Assembly (NCBI RefSeq): GCF_009604405.1
Contig: NZ_WEGK01000013.1
Coordinates: 124,001 to 188,000 of the forward strand
From: Nocardia macrotermitis
GTDB lineage: Bacteria; Actinomycetota; Actinomycetes; Mycobacteriales; Mycobacteriaceae
Direction of reading: 5' to 3'
Length of the DNA: 64,000 bases
In this document: one piece after another, positions 57,532-64,000 of the stretch
Layout: every line of letters begins with the position of its first letter
Numbering within the stretch: position 1 is the stretch's first letter
Program-made: the position numbers and the translations under genes
Notes under the pieces: model-generated
What the model was told of the DNA's origin: nothing
Databases searched by the model: none
Seen by the model: only the letters and a program-made list of their open reading frames with translations

Positions 57532-58500
57532 TCAGTTGGTGCCCAAGGCATTTCGCAGAGTCGTGACAGCCTGGGTGATGGCGGCCTCCGCGGCGTGGGT
57601 GCCGCGCAGGGCGTTGAGCATGACGAAGTCGTGGATGATGCCCTGGTAACGGATGGCGGTGACCGGGACACCGGCCTGGCGGAGCTTGTTGGCGTAGGCC
57701 TCGCCCTCGTCGCGCAGGACGTCGGCCTCACCGGTGATGACCAGGGCCGGGGGAAGTCCGGCGAGTTGGTCGAGGGTGGCGCGCAGCGGGGAGGCGGTGA
57801 TCTGGGCGCGCTCGGTCTCGTCGGTCGTGTACTGGTCCCAGAACCACTTCATGCCCTCGCGGGCCAGGAAGTAGCCCTCGGCGAACTGCTGGTACGAACC
57901 GGTATCGAAGCTGGCGTCGGTGACCGGGTAGAACAGCACCTGCGCGAGCAGCGGGACATCGCCGCGCTCCTTGGCCATCAGCGTCAGCGCGGCGGCCATA
58001 TTGCCGCCGACGCTGTCACCGGCGACCGCGATCCGGCTCGCGTCCAGGTTCTTGCCCGCGCCCTCGGCGACGACCCACTGCGCGACGGCGTAGTTCTGCT
58101 CGATGGCGACGGGGTAGCGGGCCTCGGGCGAGCGGTCGTATTCGGGGAAGACCACGGCCGCGTGCGCGCCGACCGCGAGCTCGCGGACCAGCCGGTCGTG
58201 CGTGTGCGCGTCACCGAAAACCCAACCCGCGCCGTGGATGTAGACGATCACCGGCAGCGCGCCCGCGGCTCCGGCGGGTCGCACGATCCGGGCCTGCACC
58301 GAACCGGTCGGCCCACCGGATACGGTCACCCACTCCTCGTCGACCGCGGGATCGGTGATCTCGGCGGCCTGCACCTCGTCGACGGTCTTGCGTCCGTCCT
58401 CGACCGACAGTTGGTAGAGGAACGGCGGCTTCGAAGTGGCCTGCGCGAATTCGGCCGCGGCCGGTTCGAGCACCGGCGCGACGGGGGTGTACTCCGACAT
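57532..58500 (-). CDS. Alpha/beta hydrolase, HSL-like
   Basis: The 322-residue esterase has YIHGAGWVFGD (an HGAGW variant of the oxyanion HGGG motif), the nucleophile GDSVGGNMA, the acid in TGEADVLRDEG and the histidine in GIIHDFVM. AGGAGGAACC upstream makes ATG 58500 certain. It is divergent from the OhrR-like regulator, with a palindrome between them, so it is probably its target. The substrate is unknown. Confidence 0.9.
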   Translation of the reverse strand: MSEYTPVAPVLEPAAAEFAQATSKPPFLYQLSVEDGRKTVDEVQAAEITDPAVDEEWVTVSGGPTGSVQARIVRPAGAAGALPVIVYIHGAGWVFGDAHTHDRLVRELAVGAHAAVVFPEYDRSPEARYPVAIEQNYAVAQWVVAEGAGKNLDASRIAVAGDSVGGNMAAALTLMAKERGDVPLLAQVLFYPVTDASFDTGSYQQFAEGYFLAREGMKWFWDQYTTDETERAQITASPLRATLDQLAGLPPALVITGEADVLRDEGEAYANKLRQAGVPVTAIRYQGIIHDFVMLNALRGTHAAEAAITQAVTTLRNALGTN

Positions 58501-58555
58501 GTCTGGTTCCTCCTGGTCAGGGAGTCCGGCGGACTCCGCTGGGCGCAAAGCTAGC

Positions 58556-58572
58556 GCACGATTACATCGTGC
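58556..58572. promoter_or_regulatory. Operator palindrome for OhrR-like regulator
   Basis: GCACGAT-TAC-ATCGTGC is a perfect 7-bp inverted repeat in the divergent promoter region of the hydrolase and the regulator. A second short palindrome GAGTCC-GGC-GGACTC lies at 58522-58536. Confidence 0.6.
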
Positions 58573-58613
58573 ACAAGCAAAATGTTGGCGTTGAAATTGC
58601 CCGATCGGCAAAG

Positions 58614-58619
58614 TAGGTT
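58614..58619 (+). promoter_or_regulatory. -10 box TAGGTT, leaderless ohrR-like gene
   Basis: TAGGTT is followed by 7 bases and ATG 58627. Confidence 0.5.
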
Positions 58620-58626
58620 GAATCCG

Positions 58627-59085
58627 ATGACTGAGAAAACCGGTCAGGGGGAGACATCAGGGTTCTCCCTGCTCCTGGACGACCAGCTCTGCTTCGCCCT
58701 CTACGCGGCCTCCCGCGCGGTCACCCAGCGCTACCGCCCCCTCCTCGAGGATCTCGGCCTGACCTACCCCCAATACCTGGTCCTGCTGGTGCTCTGGGAA
58801 CACGACACCGTCCCCGTCAAGGACATCGGCGCCGCCCTGCAACTCGACTACGGCACCCTCACCCCCCTCGTGAAGCGTTTGGAGACAGCGGGTTTCGTCC
58901 GCCGCGACCGCGACCCCGCCGACGAACGCACCGTCCGCGTCAGCCTCACGCCCCACGGAGCCGACCTGCGCGAACGAGCTCGCCACGTCCCCCCGGCCAT
59001 GGGCGCGGCCATGGCATTGCCGGACCAGGATTTCGCCGAAGCCAAGCGCATCCTGCGCCAGCTGACCGTCAACGTTTCCCGATAG
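58627..59085 (+). CDS. OhrR-like MarR regulator
   Basis: The 152-residue regulator has the OhrR hallmark LLDDQLCFALYAASRAVTQRY, with the reactive N-terminal cysteine (about 22) that senses organic hydroperoxides, and the tyrosine of LTYPQYLVLLVLWE. The winged helix contains TVPVKDIGAALQLDYGTLTPLVKRLE and the wing DPADERTVRVSLTPHG. OhrR normally represses the peroxidase gene ohr; here the divergent gene is an esterase instead. Some MarR proteins of this type respond to other thiol-reactive compounds. Confidence 0.85.
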   Translation: MTEKTGQGETSGFSLLLDDQLCFALYAASRAVTQRYRPLLEDLGLTYPQYLVLLVLWEHDTVPVKDIGAALQLDYGTLTPLVKRLETAGFVRRDRDPADERTVRVSLTPHGADLRERARHVPPAMGAAMALPDQDFAEAKRILRQLTVNVSR

Positions 59086-59246
59086 TCCCGATCGCGCCCG
59101 CCGCGGTCCGTCCGTTGCATTCCGGACCTGAACCGACTGGTCGGCTCGTATCGCCGTAACGGCGGGCCGGGCTCGACGGAAGGTACTGTCCGACAGGCGC
59201 GCGACGCGCGCGCGAGTTCGAACAAGTTGGGGGAGAGGCCGTCTCG

Positions 59247-59873
59247 ATGTCCGGTACGCGAAAGTTCATGCACGGCGGTCGAAAGCGCGGCCTGGCCCCG
59301 GCGCTCGTCCTGGTCCCGGCAGTGGCCAGCTGCTATTTCATGACCGGTTGCGGTCCGGAATCCACCGCCGCGGGCCCGGAGTCACCGATCACGACGGTCG
59401 ACTGGCCCACCCGAACCACCACGCGGACAACGGAACCGACGACAACCCAGTCGACGACCTCCCCTGCTCCCGCAACCGTGACCTCGGCGCCGCCCACCGA
59501 CCCCGACCCCGACTTCGCCGCAGTCTGCGCCGACGCCGTCACCGGCCTCCGCGTAGACGACACCGACTGCGACAACGCCACCGACGATTACCTCGACACC
59601 GACACCAGCGCCGCCACCTACGCCGCCGCCGGTCTCGCAGGCGGCGCTGTAGGCGCGGCAATGTGGTACTACTTCTCGGTCCGAAACCGAGCGACAGCCC
59701 CCGCCATCGGCGCCGCCGTCCACAACGGCACCTACACCACCCCCCACTTCGTCAACGGCAGATCCCCCGTCATCTACCGAACCGACAGCATCCCCCGCAC
59801 CGGCGGCCCCATCACCAAATCCACCATCCACCGAGGCGGCCTCGGCCTCCGCCCCCACAGCAGCAGCTCGTAG
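59247..59873 (+). CDS. Lipoprotein of unknown function
   Basis: The 208-residue protein has a basic N-terminus, a hydrophobic stretch and a lipobox-like FMTGC (Cys about 35), then a Thr/Pro-rich linker. A central region contains an AAAGLAGGAVGAAMWYYF hydrophobic segment and the C-terminus ends in HRGGLGLRPHSSSS. The ending recalls other Ser-tailed membrane proteins, but I recognise no family. GGGGGAGAGG precedes ATG 59247. Confidence 0.65.
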   Translation: MSGTRKFMHGGRKRGLAPALVLVPAVASCYFMTGCGPESTAAGPESPITTVDWPTRTTTRTTEPTTTQSTTSPAPATVTSAPPTDPDPDFAAVCADAVTGLRVDDTDCDNATDDYLDTDTSAATYAAAGLAGGAVGAAMWYYFSVRNRATAPAIGAAVHNGTYTTPHFVNGRSPVIYRTDSIPRTGGPITKSTIHRGGLGLRPHSSSS

Positions 59874-60167
59874 CCCCGTTCATCACCCGGACCCGCCTAT
59901 GAAGTCTCGGCGACGTTGCAGCAGAAGCGCTTTCCCGCTGTCCGGACGCCGACGACAAGCTATTGGATGCCCGCCACCTACCTCCATCGGTAACAACCCG
60001 TTCGGTGGGACGGGTCCACGGCTGCCATCATCCCAGTTCATCGATGGTCCGAGTGCTCGACGACAAAGGCCCGAATCCTCTATTCCCGATCCGACCCCCA
60101 CGGCAGGCTCGATGACTCCGGGCACGACGGTACTGCACGCGAGAGACCATGCGATCGAGGGAGTTTC

Positions 60168-60692
60168 GTGAAGACATTCGCCACCGATTCGATTTCGGCA
60201 CCTGACGCGGGAAGAGGCCGAGGCCGGTTGAACACCGTCCTGCTGATCATGCTGACCGCAAGTGTCACCGGTGCGATCTCAGGATGCGGAGCAAGCACCA
60301 ATACGGCTGTGCGACAAAGCATGTCGACCGGCAGCGCGCCGGTCTCGACATCAGCTTCCGCAATGCCGACGCCCACCGCAGCGCCGATCTCCACCGTGGC
60401 GCTGATCATCACCACGGCACCGCCGCCGAGCACCTCCGCCGCAGCCGCCCCGAGCACCACAAGTCTGATGCCCAGCGTCGTCTGCATGAACCTGCAAGAC
60501 GCACAGAACGCGATCCACGCGGCCGGAGTCTTCTTCTCCCGCTCGAGAGATGCCACCGGAGCCGGCCGCAAACAGATCCTCGACCGCAACTGGATCGTCG
60601 TCGCTCAATCCCCGGGCCCGGGAACCCCGATCTCCGAAGGTGACGCAATTCTCTCGGTCGTGAAGAACGGCGAACCGAACTCCTGCGGCTGA
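60168..60692 (+). CDS. PASTA-like domain lipoprotein
   Basis: The 174-residue protein has a membrane segment and lipobox AISGC (Cys about 40), a Ser/Thr/Ala/Pro linker, and a single C-terminal PASTA-like domain (about 103-170: VVCMNLQDAQNAIHAAGV, then IVVAQSPGPGTPISEGDAILSVVK). PASTA domains bind peptidoglycan fragments or beta-lactams in penicillin-binding proteins and kinases; a lone secreted copy suggests a wall-associated role. GAGGGAG supports GTG 60168. It is the last gene before the truncated tRNA. Confidence 0.75.
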   Translation: MKTFATDSISAPDAGRGRGRLNTVLLIMLTASVTGAISGCGASTNTAVRQSMSTGSAPVSTSASAMPTPTAAPISTVALIITTAPPPSTSAAAAPSTTSLMPSVVCMNLQDAQNAIHAAGVFFSRSRDATGAGRKQILDRNWIVVAQSPGPGTPISEGDAILSVVKNGEPNSCG

Positions 60693-60735
60693 CGACGCAG
60701 CGGTACCGGCGTTCCGTTCAAACCGGTCCTACCTG

Positions 60736-60788
60736 CGGTGGGTGTGGGATTTGAACCCACGGTGGCGTGAACCACGACGGTTTTCAAG
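60736..60788 (-). other. Truncated tRNA-Ser(UGA) 3' half, probable att site
   Basis: On the minus strand the sequence runs from an anticodon loop CTTGAAA (anticodon TGA) through a long variable arm, the T-arm GTGGG-TTCAAAT-CCCAC and the acceptor strand ACCCACC plus discriminator G. The 5' half is missing: the bases upstream do not pair with the anticodon stem. A 3' tRNA fragment without its 5' half is the usual scar left where an integrase inserts an element into a tRNA gene. Confidence 0.7.
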
Positions 60789-61870
60789 TTTGTCGCTCTC
60801 GGTGTTTGTTGCCGTTGGTGGTCGTTGGTCGAAGTGGTGTCATGGTGCTGACCTGGTCGGATAGTCGTTGTGTTCGTTGGTGGGAGTTGGTCCGGTTGCG
60901 TATTGCTGCGGACTGACTGCGGACTGGCACGTGCTCCGCGGATAGGTTGTCTATCCGCCCCCGACTGCTCTTCCCCATCTTCCTCATACTTGCCGCTCTC
61001 GGTGGAAGGCGGCCGGGTCAAGGGCGTTGTTTCCCTTGACGCGGTTGGCTGGAGCGAGACAATCAGGCAATGAGGAGGGTGGGGGATTTCTGTGTGCTGC
61101 CCGGCGCGCACGACTTCGGCTCCGATGAGTTCCTGGTTCGCAACTACAGGCGGTCGACCGGGCTGGGTGCCGGCCGATCCGGCCTCGGCTGCGGGAGGTC
61201 GGCCGGGGACGGCTCTCTCGTGCCCAGCACTGGCCTTCGTCATCGAAATTGACCGGACGGCGGCGGTCTGCGTTCTGCGACGTCGCCGAAGCGGAGCCGG
61301 TGTGCCAGGCCCCGGCCACCTCCACCCCTTCCCTCTCCTCCACCGCAACCAGCTCGCTCCCCTCGTAGCTGGTCCGGCCTGTCCGATCGGGGCATCGGCT
61401 ATTGGTCTCGGTGCGGCCTGTCCGGGTGCGTCGCGGTGGACTGCATCGGCCATCCCTTGCGCCGTTATTGCCCTCTGGCCGTGGCGGATCGCTGCCTGAA
61501 TGGCATATGAGGATCGTGAGCGTCGGTCCCCCTCTCCGGGGCGGGGCCGACGCCCCGACGTACCGGGCGGGCGAGGAGCGCCAGCGACGAGTCTGCCCGC
61601 GTGCGGCGCCGCGTGGCGGCGCTGCGGCGGCGCGCCAGCGCCGCCCTTGATCCTATATAGCTGAATTCGGCAGCGACTCGCGTACGGATCGCCTGGGCGA
61701 AGACGGGAGCGGGGAGTGGCCGAATTTGGCCCCTGCGTGAGACTCGGGCTGAATGGACCGAATGTGATGGGCGGGAATCGAATTCGGTGCGCTTTCGGCT
61801 CCTGGCGCGACCGGTGGGCAAGCCGTTGCGGATGCCGCCGCTATCCCTCCCCGCCCTTCCCCCGGTGCCG
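60789..61870. other. Non-coding stretch inside the element end
   Basis: No gene is supportable in about 1.1 kb. It starts with a less GC-rich segment (to about 61060) rich in CGTTGG motifs and a TGCGGACTG direct repeat (about 60907-60927), possible integrase arm sites. It ends with a very GC-rich hairpin cluster (61520-61645). Overlapping open frames on both strands are low-complexity Arg/Pro/Ala translations without domain features. Confidence 0.45.
61520..61658 (-). ncRNA. Possible structured RNA or origin-like hairpin cluster
   Basis: A perfect 10-bp stem GGCGGCGCTG/CAGCGCCGCC (61615-61645) and a second stem GTCGG-CCCC/GGGG-CCGAC (61521-61550) lie downstream, on the minus strand, of a TATATAGGAT sequence that could be a -10 box. 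It could be a small RNA, a transfer or replication origin, or plain secondary structure. Confidence 0.25.
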
Positions 61871-62539
61871 CTATTCCGCGAGCAATCGGCTGGTGAATCC
61901 TGCGTCGACGAGTCGAGCGTAGGCACGGTGGACAACGTCCGGTACGTCCAGGTCGACGGCCCAGCCTTTGGCTGGGTAGACCCAGATTCGCTGTGTGTCA
62001 CCGACGAGCATGTTGATCACCCTGTCGACGTCGCCGATGCTGGCGATGTAGTCATCGAGTGGCAGGGGCAGCGAAGCGCAGATGACGTCGACCTCCGGCC
62101 ACCGTTTCCGGCAGATCGCATAGCTGCGACGTTGTTGGTAGGGGCGGGAGATGAGCATCACCGATGTGATCGACTCGAGTAGACCTTGTTCGCTGAGCAG
62201 GGCTCTGGTGAAGTCGATGTTGTCGCCGGTATTGGTGGCCTTGGGCTCGATGAGGATCGAGCTTGCGGGTACGCCGAGTTCAAGGGCGTGTTCGCGATAG
62301 TGGACGGCTTCGCCGCGGGGGAACCGTTCGATCGTGGTGGGCGCGTTCGCGCCGGTGAAGACGATGAGCGGAAACATGCGCTGCCGGTAGAGGTCGGCGG
62401 TGTAGGTGGCGACTCCCAGGTCGTGACTTCCGAGTCCGATCCCGACGTCGACAGGGCGAATGTCCTGGTGCATCTGGTTGTAGTCCCAGAGGATCTCAAC
62501 GTCCGAGCGGAGGTCTTCGGGCAACGTCGTTGAGAGCAT
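61871..62539 (-). CDS. YdcF/SanA-family (DUF218) protein
   Basis: The 222-residue protein shows the DUF218 pattern: VGIGLGSHDLGVATYTADLY, FPLIVFTGANAP, SSILIEPKATNTGDNIDFT and VMLISRPYQQRRSYAICRKRW. There is no membrane anchor, unlike SanA. The biochemical role of cytoplasmic YdcF proteins is unclear. It follows the GntR gene by 12 bases and is probably co-transcribed with it; the pair is common on actinobacterial integrative elements. Confidence 0.85.
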   Translation of the reverse strand: MLSTTLPEDLRSDVEILWDYNQMHQDIRPVDVGIGLGSHDLGVATYTADLYRQRMFPLIVFTGANAPTTIERFPRGEAVHYREHALELGVPASSILIEPKATNTGDNIDFTRALLSEQGLLESITSVMLISRPYQQRRSYAICRKRWPEVDVICASLPLPLDDYIASIGDVDRVINMLVGDTQRIWVYPAKGWAVDLDVPDVVHRAYARLVDAGFTSRLLAE

Positions 62540-62551
62540 GTGGCGGTTCCT

Positions 62552-63322
62552 TCAGTCGGGCAGCTTGAACTCGTAGGTCCACGAAAATCGCGATGCCGCG
62601 TGAACACCTCGCGCGAACTCAACGAGCATGTTATCGGCGGTGTACGTCCAGCGTGTGAGGATGACGACCGGTTCGCCGGTAGGGAGATCGAGCGTCTCGA
62701 CCTCGTCGGGCTTGGGCATACGGGCAAAGATCGTCTCGGTCATGTGGTCCGGCTCGTACCCCTGGAGCGTGAGGACGGCGAATCCGCCTCCTCGGCCCGC
62801 TGGCCCCGGACTCGGATCAACGAGGGGTGTGCCTTCTACATGCTTCGGCAGGTAGTAGCTGGTCAGGGTATGAGTCGGTTGACCATCGTCCTTGACCAGC
62901 CGAGAGCGCTCATACACAGGCGACCCCTGCGCGACGTCGAAGGCTTCGGCCACCTCGGCGTCGGCGTCGATCAGCTGGACGGTGTTCGTCTGGTCGGTCG
63001 GTTGCCACGTCCGACCCGATGCTTCCCGGTCGACGGCGAACGCCACGGTATCGCCGAACTTCCACTTCTTCTTCGAATAGCGTTCGGCCCCATACCTTTT
63101 CATCGGAGGTCGTTCGCGCACAACCGTCCCTCGTCGGCGGATCGGTGTCACCAGCCCTTCGGAGTCGAGCATGGCGATGGCTTGGCGGACAGTCTTGATG
63201 TTGACGCCGTGGAGTTGCGCAAGCTCCTCCTGCTTGGGCAGGGTCGCGCCGGGCGCGTAGTCGCCGTTCTGGATGGCGCTACGCAGGATCGCCGCCAGCT
63301 CGCGGTACCCACTGATGCCCAT
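62552..63322 (-). CDS. GntR/HutC-family regulator with UTRA domain
   Basis: The 256-residue protein has an N-terminal winged helix (GYRELAAILRSAIQNGDYAPGATLPKQEELAQLHGV, then KTVRQAIAMLDSEGLV) and a C-terminal UTRA ligand domain (YERSRLVKDDGQPTHTLTSYYLP, GEPVVILTRWTYTADN). Similar proteins (KorSA type) repress transfer or replication genes of integrative elements. AGGAGGAAGG selects ATG 63322 over ATG 63352. Two palindromes lie between it and the divergent gene. Confidence 0.9.
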   Translation of the reverse strand: MGISGYRELAAILRSAIQNGDYAPGATLPKQEELAQLHGVNIKTVRQAIAMLDSEGLVTPIRRRGTVVRERPPMKRYGAERYSKKKWKFGDTVAFAVDREASGRTWQPTDQTNTVQLIDADAEVAEAFDVAQGSPVYERSRLVKDDGQPTHTLTSYYLPKHVEGTPLVDPSPGPAGRGGGFAVLTLQGYEPDHMTETIFARMPKPDEVETLDLPTGEPVVILTRWTYTADNMLVEFARGVHAASRFSWTYEFKLPD

Positions 63323-63392
63323 TCGGCCTTCCTCCTCATCTCGTTGACTCATTAAGAGTAGCCGTAACGCCGACAATCAATATTTTCGGACA

Positions 63393-63450
63393 AATAGAGC
63401 TGGTTCTATTGATGCATGCCTGCGTCGTTGGTCTAATAGAGCTAGCTCTA
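63393..63450. promoter_or_regulatory. Paired GntR operators
   Basis: AATAGAGCTGGTTCTATT (63393-63410) and TAGAGCTAGCTCTA (63437-63450, a perfect 14-bp palindrome preceded by AA) share the pattern AATAGAGCT-N-TCTA. Their centres are 42 bases apart, about four helical turns, which would allow one looped or cooperative complex over both divergent promoters. Confidence 0.7.
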
Positions 63451-63478
63451 ATTCATCCACTTCAGAGGAGTTTCAGAC

Positions 63479-63940
63479 ATGGCACTCAAGGACTTGTGGT
63501 TCACCCCGGCTTTCGAGGATGCGTTTCCGAAGGGGTTGTATCTGATCGGTGAGATCGCGGCGGTGACGGAGTTCTCCGCAGATCGCAGTGCGCCGAAGCG
63601 TCAGCGGCTGGATTTCGACCGTGATGGGAACGGGACCGGTAAGCGGTTGTGGAAGGCGACGGTGACCGATCCGACGGGGCGCGGTGCGAAGGATTCGAGC
63701 TTCGACATCACGTTCGTCGCTGATGTCCAGCCGGTTCCGTCGGCTGAGGAAGCGGTGCCGGGTTTCATCCCGATCGTGTTGGAGGGCTTGCAGATCAAGC
63801 CCAAGGTTGCCGGTAGCGGTGAGTTCAAGTCGATGGGTTTCACGATCCGCGCGACTGGCATCGCGGGGGATACCTCGGGGGCGAAGCAGGCTCCGGCGAA
63901 TCCGGGTGCGTCGCGTCCGGCTGCTGAGAAGGCTGCGTGA
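63479..63940 (+). CDS. Hypothetical protein of integrative elements
   Basis: The 153-residue soluble protein starts MALKDLWFTPAF and is beta-rich in its first 125 residues (LYLIGEIAAVTEFSADRS, LWKATVTDPTGRGAKDSSF), with an Ala/Pro-rich tail. An OB-like single-strand-DNA-binding fold is conceivable but not demonstrable. It is the first gene of a plus-strand operon controlled by the GntR operators; GAGGAG precedes ATG 63479. I do not recognise a named family. Confidence 0.75.
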   Translation: MALKDLWFTPAFEDAFPKGLYLIGEIAAVTEFSADRSAPKRQRLDFDRDGNGTGKRLWKATVTDPTGRGAKDSSFDITFVADVQPVPSAEEAVPGFIPIVLEGLQIKPKVAGSGEFKSMGFTIRATGIAGDTSGAKQAPANPGASRPAAEKAA

Positions 63941-64000
63941 TCGCGATGTCGTACGCGAGTATGAGGGGTTTTACTTTCGAGCTCCGGGAGGTCGAGTACG
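63937..64000 (+). CDS. Start of a further element gene, partial
   Basis: GTG 63937 overlaps the previous stop as GTGA, with GAGAAGG just upstream. The frame (MIAMSYASMRGFTFEL) stays open to the window end. Too little is visible for a function. Confidence 0.45.
   Translation, partial: MIAMSYASMRGFTFELREVEY

Larger units (their letters stand above)
60736..64000. mobile_element. End of a putative integrative element (AICE-like), partial
   Basis: From the tRNA fragment onward the gene content changes to YdcF, a GntR/UTRA regulator with twin operators and a short conserved hypothetical, a set seen in actinomycete integrative and conjugative elements. Integrase, replication and transfer genes would lie beyond 64000. 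The boundary is inferred, not proven. Confidence 0.5.

Noticed and set aside
60736..60788. Functional tRNA-Ser gene
   Set aside because: The D-arm, the 5' anticodon stem and the 5' acceptor strand are missing, so it cannot fold as a complete tRNA.
60605..61453. 282-codon minus-strand frame over the tRNA fragment
   Set aside because: It overlaps the PASTA lipoprotein gene and the tRNA fragment and reads as low-complexity Arg/Pro/Thr sequence.
61465..62001. 178-codon minus-strand frame through the hairpin cluster
   Set aside because: It overlaps the 3' end of the ydcF-like gene in another frame and is Arg/Ala-rich without any recognisable fold.

Overview
The window is GC-rich actinobacterial DNA from a mycolic-acid producer, most likely a Nocardia species. 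The evidence is a fadD32-pks13-accD4 mycolate condensation operon, an LGFP-repeat protein next to a Culp6-type cutinase, two Emb arabinosyltransferases with AftA, DprE1/DprE2, GlfT1/GlfT2, a Bpa proteasome activator, and a truncated tRNA-Ser joined to what looks like an actinomycete integrative element. Gene order is partly that of the Mycobacterium tuberculosis Rv3777-Rv3802 region, but rearranged.

Layout. 1-12.1 kb (+): tail of an LGFP protein, a DUF732 lipoprotein, a cutinase, then fadD32, pks13 and accD4, which activate and condense the two fatty chains of mycolic acids. 12.1-14.3 kb (-): an unusual glycosyltransferase/LamG-like/methyltransferase fusion. 14.7-26.6 kb (-): embB-like, a second emb, aftA, dprE2 and dprE1, i.e. 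decaprenyl-phospho-arabinose synthesis and arabinan polymerisation, with a divergent GtrA protein. 27-34.5 kb is accessory: molybdopterin oxidoreductase, small hypotheticals, an XRE/DUF5753 regulator, and a MarR regulator divergent from an MFS pump. 34.8-39.6 kb: rmlC-rmlA and rmlB (dTDP-rhamnose for the linker), with a lipase-like hydrolase and a secreted protein between them. 39.6-45 kb: a DUF2142 membrane protein, a polyprenol-linked GT2, a second GtrA protein and glfT2. 45.2-54.8 kb: an SDR, a Pro/Gln-repeat membrane protein, glfT1, wzt, an inserted TnpB, wzm, bpa, an aminotransferase-fold protein and a quinone oxidoreductase. 55-60.7 kb: a TmrB-like kinase, an FMN hydroxy-acid oxidase, two MarR-type regulators (one OhrR-like), another hydrolase and two lipoproteins. 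60.7-64 kb: a 3' fragment of tRNA-Ser(UGA), then a noncoding stretch and GntR/YdcF/hypothetical genes that I read as one end of an integrative element continuing past the window.

How they work together. Most of the window builds the mycolyl-arabinogalactan envelope: linker sugar (Rml), galactan (GlfT1/GlfT2 with Wzm-Wzt export), arabinan (DprE, AftA, Emb) and mycolates (FadD32, Pks13, AccD4).

The least expected signals are regulatory. Many genes have a TANNNT hexamer 6-8 nt before the start codon, suggesting leaderless mRNAs. A short GC-rich repeat recurs just upstream of gene starts. The TnpB gene carries a LexA-like box at its start. There are clear palindromic operators for the MarR, GntR and OhrR-type regulators, plus CRP/GlxR-like and KstR-like boxes.
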